Counted from the first letter of the stretch, positions 9,106-18,290 are shown. The stretch: DNA of 64,000 bases from Streptacidiphilus anmyonensis (GCF_000787855.1 NZ_BBPQ01000027.1:28056-92055), one strand, 5' to 3'. Numbers and translations: made by a program. Notes: generated by a model from the sequence alone, not told the origin.

Positions 9106-10043
9106 GAGGGCAACTGATCTACGTATTGGGCGGTTTGGGTAACTGCAGCGAGGATGGCTCGTTGCTCGTCTCGTGAGTTCTCGACGCCCGTACCGCAGCG
9201 ATGTGTCCGACGCCCGCTGGGCCTTGATGGAGCCGGTCTTCACGGCATGGCGGGCGGCCCGCACGGGTCCCGGTGTGGGTGCCCGCGTTCACGACCTGCG
9301 GGAGATCGTGAACGCGATTCTCTATGTCAACCGCACCGGCATCCCGTGGGAGTACCTGCCGCACGACTTACCGCCCTACAAGACCGTCTACGACTACTAC
9401 GCGAAGTGGGACGCCGACGGCACCACCCAGCAGGTCCACGACCTCTTACGCGAGCGAACCCGTCGATCCCAGGGACGCCGGCCCGACCCATCAGCCGCGG
9501 TCCTCGACGCCCAGAGCGTCAAGACCTCCAGCAACGTCGCCGAAGCCGACCAGGGCATCGACGCGGCCAAGAAGATCAAGGGCCGCAAGCGCCACCTGGT
9601 GACCGACACCCTGGGTCTCCTGCTCGCGGTCATCGTGAGCGCCGCCTCCATCCAGGACTCAGAGGGCGGACGGCAGGCCCTCGACCAGGTCGCCGCTCAG
9701 CACCCAGGCGTGGTCAAGGTCTGGGTGGACGGCGGCTACAACGCCACGACGATCAACCACGGCGCCCGCCTCGGCATCGATGTCGAGGTGACCAAGCGCA
9801 CCGCCCCGTCGGGGTTCCAGCCGCTGCCGAAGCGCTGGGTGATCGAGAGAACCTTCGGCTGGCTGATGCAGCACCGCCGGCTGGCACGCGACTACGAAGC
9901 CCTGCCCCAGCGCTCGAGGACCATGATCCTCTGGGCCATGACTAACAAAATGAGCCGAGCGCTCACCGGAGAATCCACCCAGTCCTGGCGCACGCCGCCA
10001 GCAGAATCGGGCAGATTGACCTAAAAGGTCATCAGATGCCCTC
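9106..10043 (+). mobile_element. Intact IS5-family element (IS427-like group), about 0.94 kb
   Basis: The left end GAGGGCAACTGAT and the right end ATCAGATGCCCTC form a 13-bp inverted repeat with one mismatch. Both ends are flanked by TA (ctTA and TAag), consistent with the short TA target duplication of the IS427 group. The element carries a single full-length transposase gene and splits a GNAT gene on the left. Confidence 0.8.
9173..10024 (+). CDS. IS5-family DDE transposase, full length
   Basis: The 283-residue protein is read from GTG 9173. It has the N-terminal HTH region (RSDVSDARWALMEPVF, NAILYVNRTGIPWEYLPHDL), the first catalytic Asp in VLDAQSVKTS, KGRKRHLVTDTLGLLL, the second Asp in VWVDGGYN, and RWVIERTFGWLMQHRRLARD carrying the Glu. 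Length and motifs are complete with no frameshift, so the element may still be active. It inserts by cut-and-paste. Confidence 0.92.
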   Translation: MSSRRPYRSDVSDARWALMEPVFTAWRAARTGPGVGARVHDLREIVNAILYVNRTGIPWEYLPHDLPPYKTVYDYYAKWDADGTTQQVHDLLRERTRRSQGRRPDPSAAVLDAQSVKTSSNVAEADQGIDAAKKIKGRKRHLVTDTLGLLLAVIVSAASIQDSEGGRQALDQVAAQHPGVVKVWVDGGYNATTINHGARLGIDVEVTKRTAPSGFQPLPKRWVIERTFGWLMQHRRLARDYEALPQRSRTMILWAMTNKMSRALTGESTQSWRTPPAESGRLT

Positions 10044-10374
10044 TAAGGCACACTTTTGGTCCCTCATTCTCCGCCCCCGACAATCAACAGGCAACGCTGC
10101 GCCCCACAACGCCCTGGAACTCGTCGGCGGGGAGACCACCGTCCACCCCCACCTGATCGCGCGGATCCTCAAGCGGACAGCCCTCTACAACCCGCGCTGG
10201 AGCTACCACACCAGCCCCGACAGCACGCACTTCTTCGACCAGGCCACCGAAGTCTGTGACGCGACCGTCCCGTACGTCGAAGAGCACCTCGACGAGGTCG
10301 GCAGCGCCTTCCTGCCTGGCCTCATCTGGTGCGACTGGTCCTCCCGCCTGGTCCGCGAAATCCCTGCGCCGTAG
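10044..10374 (+). pseudogene. C-terminal fragment of an unrecognised protein beside the IS
   Basis: Downstream of the IS right end, the frame reads ALELVGGETTVHPHLIARIL, then NPRWSYHTSPDSTHFFDQAT and a clean stop at 10374. Composition and codon use look like real coding sequence, but no start or ribosome site follows the IS. It is most likely the tail of a gene whose 5' part was lost. The family is not recognised. Confidence 0.45.
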
Positions 10375-10535
10375 TCGACCGACCGCCGCCCGTTTGCCAC
10401 CCCCCGCTCCCCGCGTACGTCCGCCGGGCGGAGGCGTCCTACGTAGGGGGCTCTGCCTGCCCGGCGGGCTTTCGTGCCGCTGCACGCCCCGGGCGGGCCT
10501 GCTTTCCATCAACCTGGAGAGCGTGGACAGCAGAA

Positions 10536-10570
10536 GGCCCCCAACGCTTCGGACTCAAGCGTCGGGGGCC
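10536..10570 (-). terminator. Hairpin terminator downstream of the small acidic protein gene
   Basis: GGCCCCCAACGCTT pairs with AAGCGTCGGGGGCC (one mismatch, 7-base loop). It lies 19 bases beyond the stop of the minus-strand gene 10589-10762. Confidence 0.75.
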
Positions 10571-10588
10571 TGGCCTATCCGCGCGGGT

Positions 10589-10762
10589 CTACGGCCATTC
10601 GTCGGTCAGCACGTCGTGCAGGTCGTCGAGGAAGTCCTCATGTGACGGTTCCTCCAGGTCGGGATCCGCCACCGCTTCGAGTTCCTCTGTGGGCTCGTCG
10701 TCCACGACATCGAGTTCGTCCTCGATGTCGCGGGTCTTACCGGTGGTGCCGTTGTTCGGCAT
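10589..10762 (-). CDS. Small strongly acidic protein, 57 residues
   Basis: The ATG at 10762 is fixed by a good AAGGAAG ribosome site six bases upstream. Upstream extension in the same frame lacks one. The product starts MPNNGTTGKTRDIEDELDVV and ends DDLHDVLTDEWP. Nearly 40 percent of residues are Asp or Glu, with no Cys, no signal and no membrane segment. The family is not recognised. It could be a protein-binding regulator, or a RiPP-like precursor with a conserved C-terminus, but no maturation enzyme is adjacent. A hairpin terminator follows, so it is probably monocistronic. Confidence 0.6.
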   Translation of the reverse strand: MPNNGTTGKTRDIEDELDVVDDEPTEELEAVADPDLEEPSHEDFLDDLHDVLTDEWP

Positions 10763-10914
10763 GGCGCACTTCCTTGCCTCGGGAATCGGGGGCGCGCCCA
10801 GCACAGCAGCGACGGAAGGCGACCGCGCTTCGTCGCGTCCAATCGAGTGGGTCACCCACCGTCGCCGGGCTCATCCCGGATGCCAGTCGTATCGGGGTGG
10901 GGCAGCTTGGAGGG

Positions 10915-11154
10915 ATGAGCGATGAGCCGTCCCAAGCTGAGCAGCATCACGCGCACGTCGTCGTCCACGCGGTACAGACCGACGCCGTGACGGGCCCGTA
11001 CCGGCGCGTGGACATCCTCGGCAAGTACGTCGGCAAGGCCTACGAGCTCGCGGACGTGTCCGAGTTCTGCCGCCGCGCCGGCCTGGACGAGCTCAACCTC
11101 GACGCCGAGCCTGTGGTCGACTGGCAAGGCGGCGGCCCGCAGGTGTGGGAGTAG
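10915..11154 (+). CDS. Conserved small hypothetical protein, 79 residues
   Basis: ATG 10915 follows TTGGAGGG closely. The product carries GPYRRVDILGKYVGKAYELA and FCRRAGLDELNLDAE, followed by a VVDWQGGGPQVWE end. It looks like a compact soluble domain seen as a stand-alone hypothetical in streptomycetes. No function can be assigned. It is divergent from the small acidic protein gene at 10589-10762, so the 150 bases between them hold both promoters. Confidence 0.65.
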   Translation: MSDEPSQAEQHHAHVVVHAVQTDAVTGPYRRVDILGKYVGKAYELADVSEFCRRAGLDELNLDAEPVVDWQGGGPQVWE

Positions 11155-11866
11155 CTTCCGCGCGCTCGCCCGTCCGGTTGATCCTGAGTCACTCGGACTG
11201 TGCTGCATCGTTTCCCAGGCGTGACCACTTCGGATCCGGCGCCACACTCGTCACCCGGCACCGACTGCCCAGACGGCACGCCGCTGTTCAGTGACCTTGC
11301 CGCGGCGTGGGCGGCGTCCGGCCGGACGGTGCCGGGGCGCCCGGATCCGGAGTGGGACCGACTGGTCGCCGGAGGATCAGGGCGTCGACGTCGCAGGTGT
11401 CGGTTTCCGCGACAGCAGGCAGCTTAGAAGGTGGTGGCCCTGCCGACGGGGGATGCGGCAGAGCCACCGGGCGATGATCTTGGCGGAGTGCCGGGCATCG
11501 GTCAAGACTTACTTGTGCCGCCTTCCGAGGGCCCCATTCACCGCCTAGCCCTTGCGGCCGATCACGCCAGCGCCGAACGTACCTCGCGGATGCTACTGGC
11601 CAGCCGCCGGTCACTCCGACAGTCCACCGCGTTTGCTCCCGCCATCGCGTGCTGGGCTTGATGGGTACGGCGCAGGTTCGAGCCTCCCGCCCGTCAATCG
11701 CGCCCTGCCGTGCGGCTTTCGCACAACCGCCCGGCAGCGGGAGCCTTGGTACCTCGACCGGGGCTCCCGCCCAAACTGCACGAAGAGGGGCCCCCGCTCG
11801 TCGCCCAGGACCCCTCTCGTCTACAGCGTACGTACGTTCTACTGGTAACCCCACGGGCAAAGGAAC
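11155..11866. other. No supportable gene; possible decayed small ORF at the left
   Basis: Frames here are shadows of each other. From GTG 11220 a plus-strand frame reads FSDLAAAWAASGRTVPGRPD, which resembles short streptomycete hypotheticals, but it loses sense after about 50 residues. The rest shows nothing recognisable. Confidence 0.3.
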
Positions 11867-11896
11867 GCCCCCGACACTTCGCCGAGCGTCGGGGGC
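11867..11896. terminator. Hairpin terminator
   Basis: GCCCCCGAC and GTCGGGGGC form a perfect 9-bp stem around 12 bases. It lies just beyond the 3' end of the minus-strand lectin relic, and could serve either strand. Confidence 0.65.
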
Positions 11897-11914
11897 CTCT
11901 TCGTCACCGAATGA

Positions 11915-12105
11915 TCAGTACCAGACCAGGCACTGGCCGCCGTTGCAAGGCAGCGTGTAGACCTGCCCATTCGCGTTGCTGTCCAAGCACTCGCCGGCCT
12001 GGCGGTTCACCAGGTTGAAGCCGTTGCCGACCCCACTGCCACCGCTCCCAGTAATTCGCGGTGCCGCAGTTCTCCAGGTAGACCATGTCCCGGTTCGGGC
12101 GCATG
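11915..12105 (-). pseudogene. Ricin-type lectin fragment, frameshifted
   Basis: One frame reads MVYLENCGTANYWE, the next reads GNGFNLVNRQAGECLDSNAN and then VYTLPCNGGQCLVWY before a stop. Together they resemble the last QxW repeat of a secreted ricin-B (beta-trefoil) domain, with paired Cys residues. The frame changes near 12030, and no signal peptide or earlier repeats are found. Confidence 0.5.
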
Positions 12106-12217
12106 CCCCAATACGCAGGCCGCGCACCAGCCCTGGGACGCACGTCCCCGAATGGGAGCGCCTCCCTTTCTGCCCAGCCTTGATCACTATCGGTAATCAC
12201 GAGAAGGAGTCGCCGGA

Positions 12218-12776
12218 GTGTTCGGGGCGGTCGGGGTTCCGGCGGGGCGGCGCTGGCGGATCGCGGCGCTGTTCACCGTGTTCGAGGGTGGTTTGCCGCC
12301 GGCAGGCCTGAGCCTCGGCTATCCGCTGGCCCGCGTGATCGGCGGGAAGGCGGGCTACCTGGCTGCCGCGGCCACGGTCGGCCTGGGGCATTCGCCTGTT
12401 GTTCTCCGGCCAGGACAAGGAAGGCGAGGCCGCCGGACGCCTGGTGTCCCTGAGGGGTTGGACGGCGCTCGGGGCCGGCCTGGGCGTCAGTCTGGACATA
12501 TTCGGGATCGGATTCAGCCTGGGCCTGACCGGGCTGCCCACCTTCGGGTGGGCCGTCGCAATCGCCGCGCAGGCGTTCCTCGTGGCTCAGCTCGGCCTGC
12601 TTCTGGGTGCCCGGATGAGCGAAGGGCTGCGCGAGGGTACCGAGCTGCTTGCTGCGGTCGGACGCAATCTCACGCGCGCGGCTCCCCTGCGCGTCCGTAG
12701 GGGAGGCGACAAGGGCGCGCATGGGTTGCGTCAAATGCACGGTTTCTGCGTGCACGACATGACTCCCACGGCGTAG
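12218..12776 (+). pseudogene. MntP-like manganese efflux protein, frameshifted
   Basis: GTG 12218 follows AAGGAG. The first frame gives a membrane start (IAALFTVFEGGLPPAGLSLG, GGKAGYLAAAATVGLG). The second frame continues from about 12390 with FSGQDKEGEAAGRL, GVSLDIFGIGFSLGLTGLP and QAFLVAQLGLLLGARM. These blocks match the two halves of MntP/YebN-type Mn2+ exporters. The Asp in GVSLD is the conserved intramembrane acid of the second half. A single indel separates the halves, and the first membrane helices of the family are missing, so the gene is likely dead. Confidence 0.65.
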
Positions 12777-12848
12777 CGTCCGACTGTTGGCATGTTTCGG
12801 GCAAGTTAACTGCTTGTCCGCTGTGGGGCGTTGACCTGGGGGTTCATC

Positions 12849-14015
12849 ATGATGCCCGCATCTCTGTGCACATCACCGTCCGCGCTTGCCGGTCCGCCGA
12901 ACGAACCGATGGCCGCCGAGGCCGAGGAACTGGTCCGGCAGCTCGCGTCCGAGGGCCATCTGCCGCCCGGTGCCGTGGAGCAGCGCCTCCAGGAGATCAG
13001 GGACGCGTTGGAGTCCATGGGTACCTACCGGCAGAGCACGGAAGAGTTACTGGCGGGCGCGCGGATCGCGTGGCGGAACAATCCGCAGTGCGTCGGCAAG
13101 TTCTACTGGAAGGCTCTGGAGACCAGGGACTGCCGAGATGTCGGCGCCGGTAGTGCGGACGAAGCCGCGTTGTTCGAGGCTCTCGTGGAGCATCTGCGTC
13201 TGGCCTGGAACGGTGGCAAGGTCCGGCTGCTGCTGAGCGTCTTCGCCCCCAGCGGCCCCGATCGACCTGGGCCCCGTGTGTGGAACGGACAGCTCATCCG
13301 CTACGCCGGCTACCGGCAGCACGACGGCACGGTGGTGGGAGACCCCGAGACGGCCGACCTCACCGAGGCGGTCCAGCGGCTGGGGTGGCGCGGGAAGGGC
13401 ACCGAGTACGACGCGCTGCCGCTGGTCATCCAGAGGCCAGGTCGCGAGCCGCGGTGGTTCGACCTGCCCGCGAGCGCGGTCCCCGAGGTACGCATCACGC
13501 ACCCCGACTACCCCTGGTTCGAAAGGCTGGGCCTGCGCTGGCACGCCTTCCCGACGATCTCCAACCAGATCCTGGAACTCGGGGGCCTGCACTACACGCT
13601 CGCGCCGTTCAGCGCCTGGTACACCTGCACCGAGATCGGCGCCCGGAACCTGTCCGACACCAACCGCTACGACAAACTGCCCGTGGTCGCCCAGGGGATG
13701 GGCCTGGACACCGGCCGCGACCGCACCCTGTGGCGCGACCGAGCACTGCTGGAACTGACCGCAGCCGTGCTGCACTCCTACGACCGGGCCGGGGTGTCGA
13801 TCATCGACCACCACTTCGCCACCAAGCAGTTCGTCCGGCACGAGGAACGCGAGCACAAGAGCGGCCGCACGTGCCCCGCCGACTGGTCCGCGATCGTGCC
13901 GACCACCAGCGGCTCGACCACGCCGGTGTGGCAGCGCCGCTACGAACCGACCCGCGTCCGCCCCAACTTCTCGCCTCACCCGACTCCCTGGCCCGACGGT
14001 GGCGCCGGGAGCTGA
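12849..14015 (+). CDS. nos: Bacterial nitric oxide synthase, oxygenase domain
   Basis: The protein has 388 residues from ATG 12849, with GGGGG six bases upstream. It would convert L-arginine to NO and citrulline using heme and a pterin or folate. The heme-thiolate loop is AWRNNPQCVGKFYW (Cys81). The Arg-binding Glu lies in AWYTCTEIGARNL (about Glu262). VSIIDHHFATKQF, WSAIVPTTSGSTTPVW and the C-terminal RRYEP also match the NOS fold. Bacterial NOS proteins lack a reductase and borrow electrons from cellular flavoproteins, and none is adjacent here. The heme loop (NNPQCVGK) differs a little from the usual SxRCxGR form. A membrane-protein relic starts eight bases after the stop. Confidence 0.88.
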   Translation: MMPASLCTSPSALAGPPNEPMAAEAEELVRQLASEGHLPPGAVEQRLQEIRDALESMGTYRQSTEELLAGARIAWRNNPQCVGKFYWKALETRDCRDVGAGSADEAALFEALVEHLRLAWNGGKVRLLLSVFAPSGPDRPGPRVWNGQLIRYAGYRQHDGTVVGDPETADLTEAVQRLGWRGKGTEYDALPLVIQRPGREPRWFDLPASAVPEVRITHPDYPWFERLGLRWHAFPTISNQILELGGLHYTLAPFSAWYTCTEIGARNLSDTNRYDKLPVVAQGMGLDTGRDRTLWRDRALLELTAAVLHSYDRAGVSIIDHHFATKQFVRHEEREHKSGRTCPADWSAIVPTTSGSTTPVWQRRYEPTRVRPNFSPHPTPWPDGGAGS

Positions 14016-14023
14016 GCGCGCTG

Positions 14024-14631
14024 ATGCCGCTCTGCTGGTTCGCGGTGCCACTGGGAGCTGCGCTCAACCTCGGCGGGACCGGCGTCTACGCGCTGCGGAC
14101 GCTCCGCGGATCGGTCCAGCCCAACGCCGTGACCTGGCTGCTGTGGGCCGTGGCACGGGCGTGGCGTTCGCGGCCCAGATCGCCCGTCACGCCGGCCTCA
14201 CCGCCGTCACCACACTCAGCGTTGGGCTCGGCCCGTTGATCGTCTTCCTGTGCGCGCTCAGCCGTCCGGGCTTCCGCGCCGCACGCCCCAGACGCGCTGA
14301 ACTGTGCTGCGCCGCCCTATCCCTGGCCGCGCTGGTCGGCTGGGGGATCAGCGCGGACCCGACGATCGCGCTCGCGCTGAGCATCCTGGCCGACGGCTGC
14401 GCGGCCGTCCCCACGGTCGTGAAGTGCCACCGGCAACCGGGCAGCGAGGACCGGACCGTCTACGCACTCATGGGACTCAGTGCCGTGCTCACCCTGGCCA
14501 CGCTGCCCGCCTGGACGTTCCCCGCCGCGGGCTTCTCCTGCTATCTCCTGGCACTCTGCGCCGTTCTTCTGGTCCTGCTTAGCCACCAGGACCGGCGCGT
14601 ACCGGGCCGCGAGGCAGCGCTGCCACCCTGA
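14024..14631 (+). pseudogene. Multi-pass membrane protein (PQ-loop/SemiSWEET-like), frameshifted
   Basis: ATG 14024 opens CWFAVPLGAALNLGGTGVYA and QPNAVTWLLWAVA. The frame changes near 14155, and the second frame continues with VAFAAQIARHAG, VTTLSVGLGPLIVFLCAL, IALALSILADGCAAVPTVVK and [14 protein letters not shown]. About six hydrophobic helices result, with the WLLWA and paired-Pro pattern of PQ-loop-like proteins. One indel breaks the gene unless it is a sequencing error. It follows nos by eight bases, so the two may have been co-transcribed. Its 3' end overlaps the convergent gene. Confidence 0.6.
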
Positions 14632-15476
14632 CTGTCAGTCACCACGGCGCCAGGCGTCCGGTTTCGCGCGCGCGCGTCGCCGGCGGTCAGTGCCCGAACC
14701 GGGCCCTCGGCTTGGACCGGTTGCCAGTCGCGTGGATGTGGCCGCCCATCGCGGTCCGCGTCGCGGATCCGGAGCTTGTCGCCGGTGCGGTTCCACTCGG
14801 GGGCCAGGTCGGTCCCGACGCGGTGCGGCAAGGTGGAGCGGACGATCTCCCACCGGCCCGCGCGCACCCGTCCCACGGAGACCTCGCAGTCCAGAAGCGC
14901 CGCGCCCTGCGCGCGGCGATCGCAGCCGCCCACCTGCTCGACGAGGGAGACCAGCGGCATCGGGAGCGGCGCGTACCGGTCCCTGGCGTAGCAGAACCAG
15001 GAGCCGGCACGGACAAGCAGCCCTGTGCAACCGTCCTGCGGATCCTCCAGCAGCGCTGCCGCCGGGGCGGCGGGTGGACCTCCGATGCGTTCCCAGTGCT
15101 CCAGGTAGGCCTCGTGCAGTCCCTCCTCCACCAGAACGCCTTCCTCCCAGCGCAGGGTGCCGGTGTCGGGAAGTGGCGCCGTCGGGTGGAGGTCGATCCG
15201 GCGCACCCAACTGAACGCCTCGCCGTCCTGTTGCAACGTGCCGGCGAAGGCCCTCTGGCCGCACAGCGCGAGCAACTGATGGTGGTCCAGGTCCCGCAAC
15301 GGCGACGCTCCGACGGCCGCGTCGAGCCCGGCGGGCTGGCGCAGATCGCCGAAGAGCGTGGGGCCCTGGACCCAGGTGACGCTGCTGGTGCGGTCTGTCG
15401 AGCCATCGGCTTCGGGCACGAGCGTGCGCCGCCAGACGCCGCCCAGATCAGCGAGCGCGACATCGACCCCGACCAT
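14541..15476 (-). CDS. Conserved hypothetical protein (HRI1-like)
   Basis: The protein has 311 residues from ATG 15476. The [53 protein letters not shown] and [12 protein letters not shown] blocks resemble a family of actinobacterial proteins related to the HRI1 fold, with two lipocalin-like halves. No enzymatic role is established. The last 60 residues (after RDWQPVQ) are Arg/Ala-rich, lack family character and overlap the convergent pseudogene by 91 bases, so the original stop may have been lost. Confidence 0.65.
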   Translation of the reverse strand: MVGVDVALADLGGVWRRTLVPEADGSTDRTSSVTWVQGPTLFGDLRQPAGLDAAVGASPLRDLDHHQLLALCGQRAFAGTLQQDGEAFSWVRRIDLHPTAPLPDTGTLRWEEGVLVEEGLHEAYLEHWERIGGPPAAPAAALLEDPQDGCTGLLVRAGSWFCYARDRYAPLPMPLVSLVEQVGGCDRRAQGAALLDCEVSVGRVRAGRWEIVRSTLPHRVGTDLAPEWNRTGDKLRIRDADRDGRPHPRDWQPVQAEGPVRALTAGDARARNRTPGAVVTDSQGGSAASRPGTRRSWWLSRTRRTAQSARR

Positions 15477-15848
15477 CTGTCCTCCTCATCCGACGCAAGG
15501 CCGATCCGAACCCGTCCGCACCGGGCAACCTCGCCCGACTATCCTGCCGCGCGACGACCACACCGACTGCCCACGGCCGGCGATCGGGCGCACACCGACC
15601 CCCGCCTGCGGCAGCACACAAGCGCCAACGGGCTGATCCTGAGTGCCGGACGGAGCGCGGCGAAACCACGACGGCGCCGTTGCCACGGCGTTAAGCCCTC
15701 TGGCCAGGGGCCCCGACTTCGTCGTAGCGTGCTGCTCGAACGCGCGGTTCCGAAGTCGCTTCACCCGGCAGATCCGAGGACACCAGGGCGATCAGACCCA
15801 GGGGTCCTCACCAGCGAGGACTCTGCTATCCAGGACAGGGGAACAGGC
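15477..15848 (+). promoter_or_regulatory. Promoter and 5' leader region of the cold-shock gene
   Basis: This is about 370 bases between the divergent hypothetical gene and the cold-shock ATG, with no credible gene. The last 150 bases form the probable long leader typical of cold-shock mRNAs. No clear sigma-factor hexamers can be assigned by eye. Confidence 0.35.
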
Positions 15849-16052
15849 ATGGCCACCGGAATCGTGAAGTGGTTCAACGCCGAGAAGGGCTTTGGCTTCA
15901 TCGCCCAGGACAGCGGCGGCCCAGACGTGTTCGTCCACTACAGCGCGATCAACTCCGACGGCTTCCGGTCGCTGGACGAGGGCGCGCAGGTCGAGTTCGA
16001 CGTCGAGCAGGGCCCGAAGGGGCCGCAGGCAGGCAACGTCCGGACCATCTGA
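15849..16052 (+). CDS. Cold-shock domain protein, CspA family
   Basis: The 67-residue protein is a single cold-shock OB-fold. RNP1 is KGFGFI, and RNP2 is DVFVHYSAI (the VFVH core). The start [20 protein letters not shown] is canonical. It binds single-stranded RNA and DNA and acts as an RNA chaperone. The length is standard. A very strong terminator follows 12 bases after the stop, so it is a one-gene unit. Confidence 0.95.
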   Translation: MATGIVKWFNAEKGFGFIAQDSGGPDVFVHYSAINSDGFRSLDEGAQVEFDVEQGPKGPQAGNVRTI

Positions 16053-16064
16053 GGCACGCAGCGA

Positions 16065-16093
16065 AAGCCCGCCGCGGTCACCGCGGCGGGCTT
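16065..16093 (+). terminator. Terminator of the cold-shock gene
   Basis: AAGCCCGCCGCGG and CCGCGGCGGGCTT form a perfect 13-bp stem with a 3-base loop. Confidence 0.92.
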
Positions 16094-16246
16094 GGTGGCA
16101 TGAACTGGATCGAGGTGGTCCCGGCAGGGGCGGGCCCCGTGGCGTTGACGCAGTGCGGGCTCACGTTCGTGCTTCACATGGTCGCAGGACCGCGCCGGGG
16201 CACGCGCGGCCAGGACTGATCCCTCCGGCCGGGCGACGACCTGGCG

Positions 16247-16395
16247 GTGATTCCCGGCTTGGAGCGCCTGGAATCCCTCAACGACGTCGTCATGAAGATC
16301 ACCGGCGTACCGCAGCGCGCGACCGTGCCCGCCGAGATCGTCCGCCGCGCCGACCAGATCGAAGTGGTCGACATGCCCCCCGATGGCCTACGCCG
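16247..16395 (+). pseudogene. KdpD sensor kinase fragment
   Basis: About 45 residues read ESLNDVVMKITGVPQRATVP and RADQIEVVDMPPDGLRRR. These match the KdpD N-terminal region that follows the Walker motifs (HLESLNDVV, ETVPD, ADEVELVDLPP). Nothing before or after matches, and no kdpFABC or kdpE is near. It is a relic of the K+-sensing kinase gene. Confidence 0.7.
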
Positions 16396-16647
16396 ACGCA
16401 GCCCTGAGCTCTGGCCAGCAAAGGATCCATCAGTTTCCGTCTACCTTCGGGTGTGGGCCGCGCGGCATTGGAGTGTGGCAGGGCCGACGCACCTCAAGCT
16501 GCCTGGCGGGGCCGGTTCGGCGAACCACCGGTTGCGTAGCGCGTCCGTAGGTCGGGGATCGCCGAGAGCGTCGAGCCCTCGAGCTGCAGGCCCGCGCCAA
16601 GCCCGGGCCGGCCCACCGAATGAGGATCGCGCGACGGTTCAGCGTGG

Positions 16648-17454
16648 TCAGACGATTGCGGAGTCGCCGCTGCGGGGCGTGGGAACCTCGGCAGCCCGGT
16701 CGGCGCTTGGGGTTGCGGCATCGAAGAAGCGGAGCAACTCCACCGGGAAGGGCATGACCAAGGTGGAGTTCTTCTCCGCCGCGACCTCCACGACGGTCTG
16801 AAGCAGCCGCAGTTGCATGGCCGCAGGGGTGTCCGCCATCTCAGCCGCGGCCTGGGCGAGTTTCTGCGACGCCTCCAGTTCGCCCTCGGCGGTGATGACG
16901 CGGGCGCGTCGCTCACGGTCCGCCTCCGCCTGGCGCGCCATCGAGCGCTTCATCGACTCGGGAAGCGCGACGTCCTTGATTTCCACGCGGTCGATGTGGA
17001 TGCCCCATTCACTCGCCGGACTCTCGAGCATCAGCTCAAGGCCCTGGTGGAGTGCCTCCCGACCGGACAACAGCTCGTCGAGCTCGCTCTTGCCGATCAC
17101 CGAGCGCAGCGAGGTCTGGGCGACCTGGGACATCGCGAAGGTGTAGTCCTGGACCTTGACCGCGGCCGTGATCGGATCAACGACCCTGAAGTACAGCACC
17201 GCGTCCACCCTCACGGAGACGTTGTCGCGAGTGATGCCCTCCTGCGAGGGAACGGGCATGGTGATGGTCTGCACGTTGACCTTGCGCATCCGCTCAACCA
17301 CCGGGACGAGCAGGGTCAGGCCCGGCTGACGCGCCGCCTCCCGCACCCGCCCAAGGCGGAACACCACTCCGCGCTCGTACTGCTGGACCACACGCACACT
17401 CTTGGCCAGCACGATCAGTGCCAGCACGAGCGGCACCGCAAGTACTGCGATCAT
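16648..17454 (-). CDS. SPFH/band 7 slipin (stomatin-like) membrane protein, copy 1
   Basis: The 268-residue protein is read from ATG 17454, with GAAGGAGAG upstream. An N-terminal helix (MIAVLAVPLVLALIVLAKSV) is followed by the SPFH core: VRVVQQYERGVVFRLGRV, NVQTITMPVPSQEGITRDNV, VDAVLYFRVVDP and TSLRSVIGKSELDELLSGRE. A coiled coil rich in Ala/Glu/Arg (MARQAEADRERRARVITAEG) follows. Slipins oligomerise in membrane microdomains and scaffold proteases or transporters. No NfeD-like partner is adjacent. A longer paralogue lies at 46648-47649 with near-identical core motifs. Confidence 0.9.
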   Translation of the reverse strand: MIAVLAVPLVLALIVLAKSVRVVQQYERGVVFRLGRVREAARQPGLTLLVPVVERMRKVNVQTITMPVPSQEGITRDNVSVRVDAVLYFRVVDPITAAVKVQDYTFAMSQVAQTSLRSVIGKSELDELLSGREALHQGLELMLESPASEWGIHIDRVEIKDVALPESMKRSMARQAEADRERRARVITAEGELEASQKLAQAAAEMADTPAAMQLRLLQTVVEVAAEKNSTLVMPFPVELLRFFDAATPSADRAAEVPTPRSGDSAIV

Positions 17455-17658
17455 CGACTTGTCTCTCCTTCGTTCCGCAGCCGGTCGGCTGCCGCCGCGC
17501 ACCGGGCGCGGGACCGATCGCAGAACCTACTCCTCAGGACGGGAACGTGGGGCCAGTGCGCGTCAGGGCCGCGTACGGAGATCGTCAATTCTCGCCGCAC
17601 TGTGGCGAGCTCGTCACCAGGCGCCTCTGGAGACCGCGACCTTGACCCGAGGTGCCGC

Positions 17659-17889
17659 ATGACCACCTTGCGCGAAGCGGCCAGCCGCGAAGCCGTCCTG
17701 AAGACCATCCTCGCTGCGGTGAAGGGTGAGTACGACGCGGCCCGCCCGGAACCTGTGCACCCACCACTTCATGCTGGCGCGGGTGCGTTGCGAGGTCCCG
17801 ACCGAGAAACGCCCTCGACGCCGACCGCGCGCAGGAATCCGCCGAGGACACCGACCTGCCCGACATCGCTGAGGCGATGCGCGCACTGA
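17659..17889 (+). pseudogene. Remnant of a phage-like small protein
   Basis: ATG 17659 opens TLREAASREAVLKTILAAVK and GEYDAARPEP, which looks like the N-terminus of a small actinophage or element-borne protein. After about 32 residues the frame turns into low-complexity Pro/Arg sequence, pointing to a frameshift. The family is not firmly recognised. Confidence 0.35.
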
Positions 17890-18088
17890 TGTCGCGCCAG
17901 GCCGAGGCTCTGTTCCTCCAGTACTGACAAGGCTGGTGGACGAGCGGATCGCCGCCCGGTTCGACTGCCAGATCGGCGCGGTGCGGTCCCTCAAGTCCCG
18001 TGCCCGCCACTTCCTCCCCCGGTACCTCGCCTGCGCCGCGCGACCTGCCGGGGCCGCCCCAGTCGCGGCCCGGTCCCCACCCCATCCC

Positions 18089-18290
18089 TCACCCGACTCT
18101 GCACAGGGAGAGCTTGATGTTCGGGTGCACAGCAAGGACGGAACAGCGCGGGTGGCGGCGGAGGATGCCGACAGTGCTCCACTCCCCGGGTGCGGCCTCG
18201 AAGACCCACCTCTGGGCGGACTTCTCGCAGAGGCCGTCGTACACACCGGGTGCGTCGACCGGCTGGGGCCAGCCCGCCGGTTTCACACTC
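18089..18290 (-). pseudogene. Possible C-terminal fragment of an unknown protein
   Basis: This minus-strand frame reads AGWPQPVDAPGVYDGLCEKS, then AQRWVFEAAPGEWSTVGILR, and ends HPNIKLSLCRVG with a stop at 18089. It has protein-like composition, unlike the opposing frame. No start with a ribosome site was found, and the sequence further upstream loses coding character. No family is recognised. Confidence 0.3.

Noticed and set aside
11660..11700. Possible tRNA T-arm (GGTTCGAGCCTCCC)
   Set aside because: The arms do not pair and no other tRNA parts are present.
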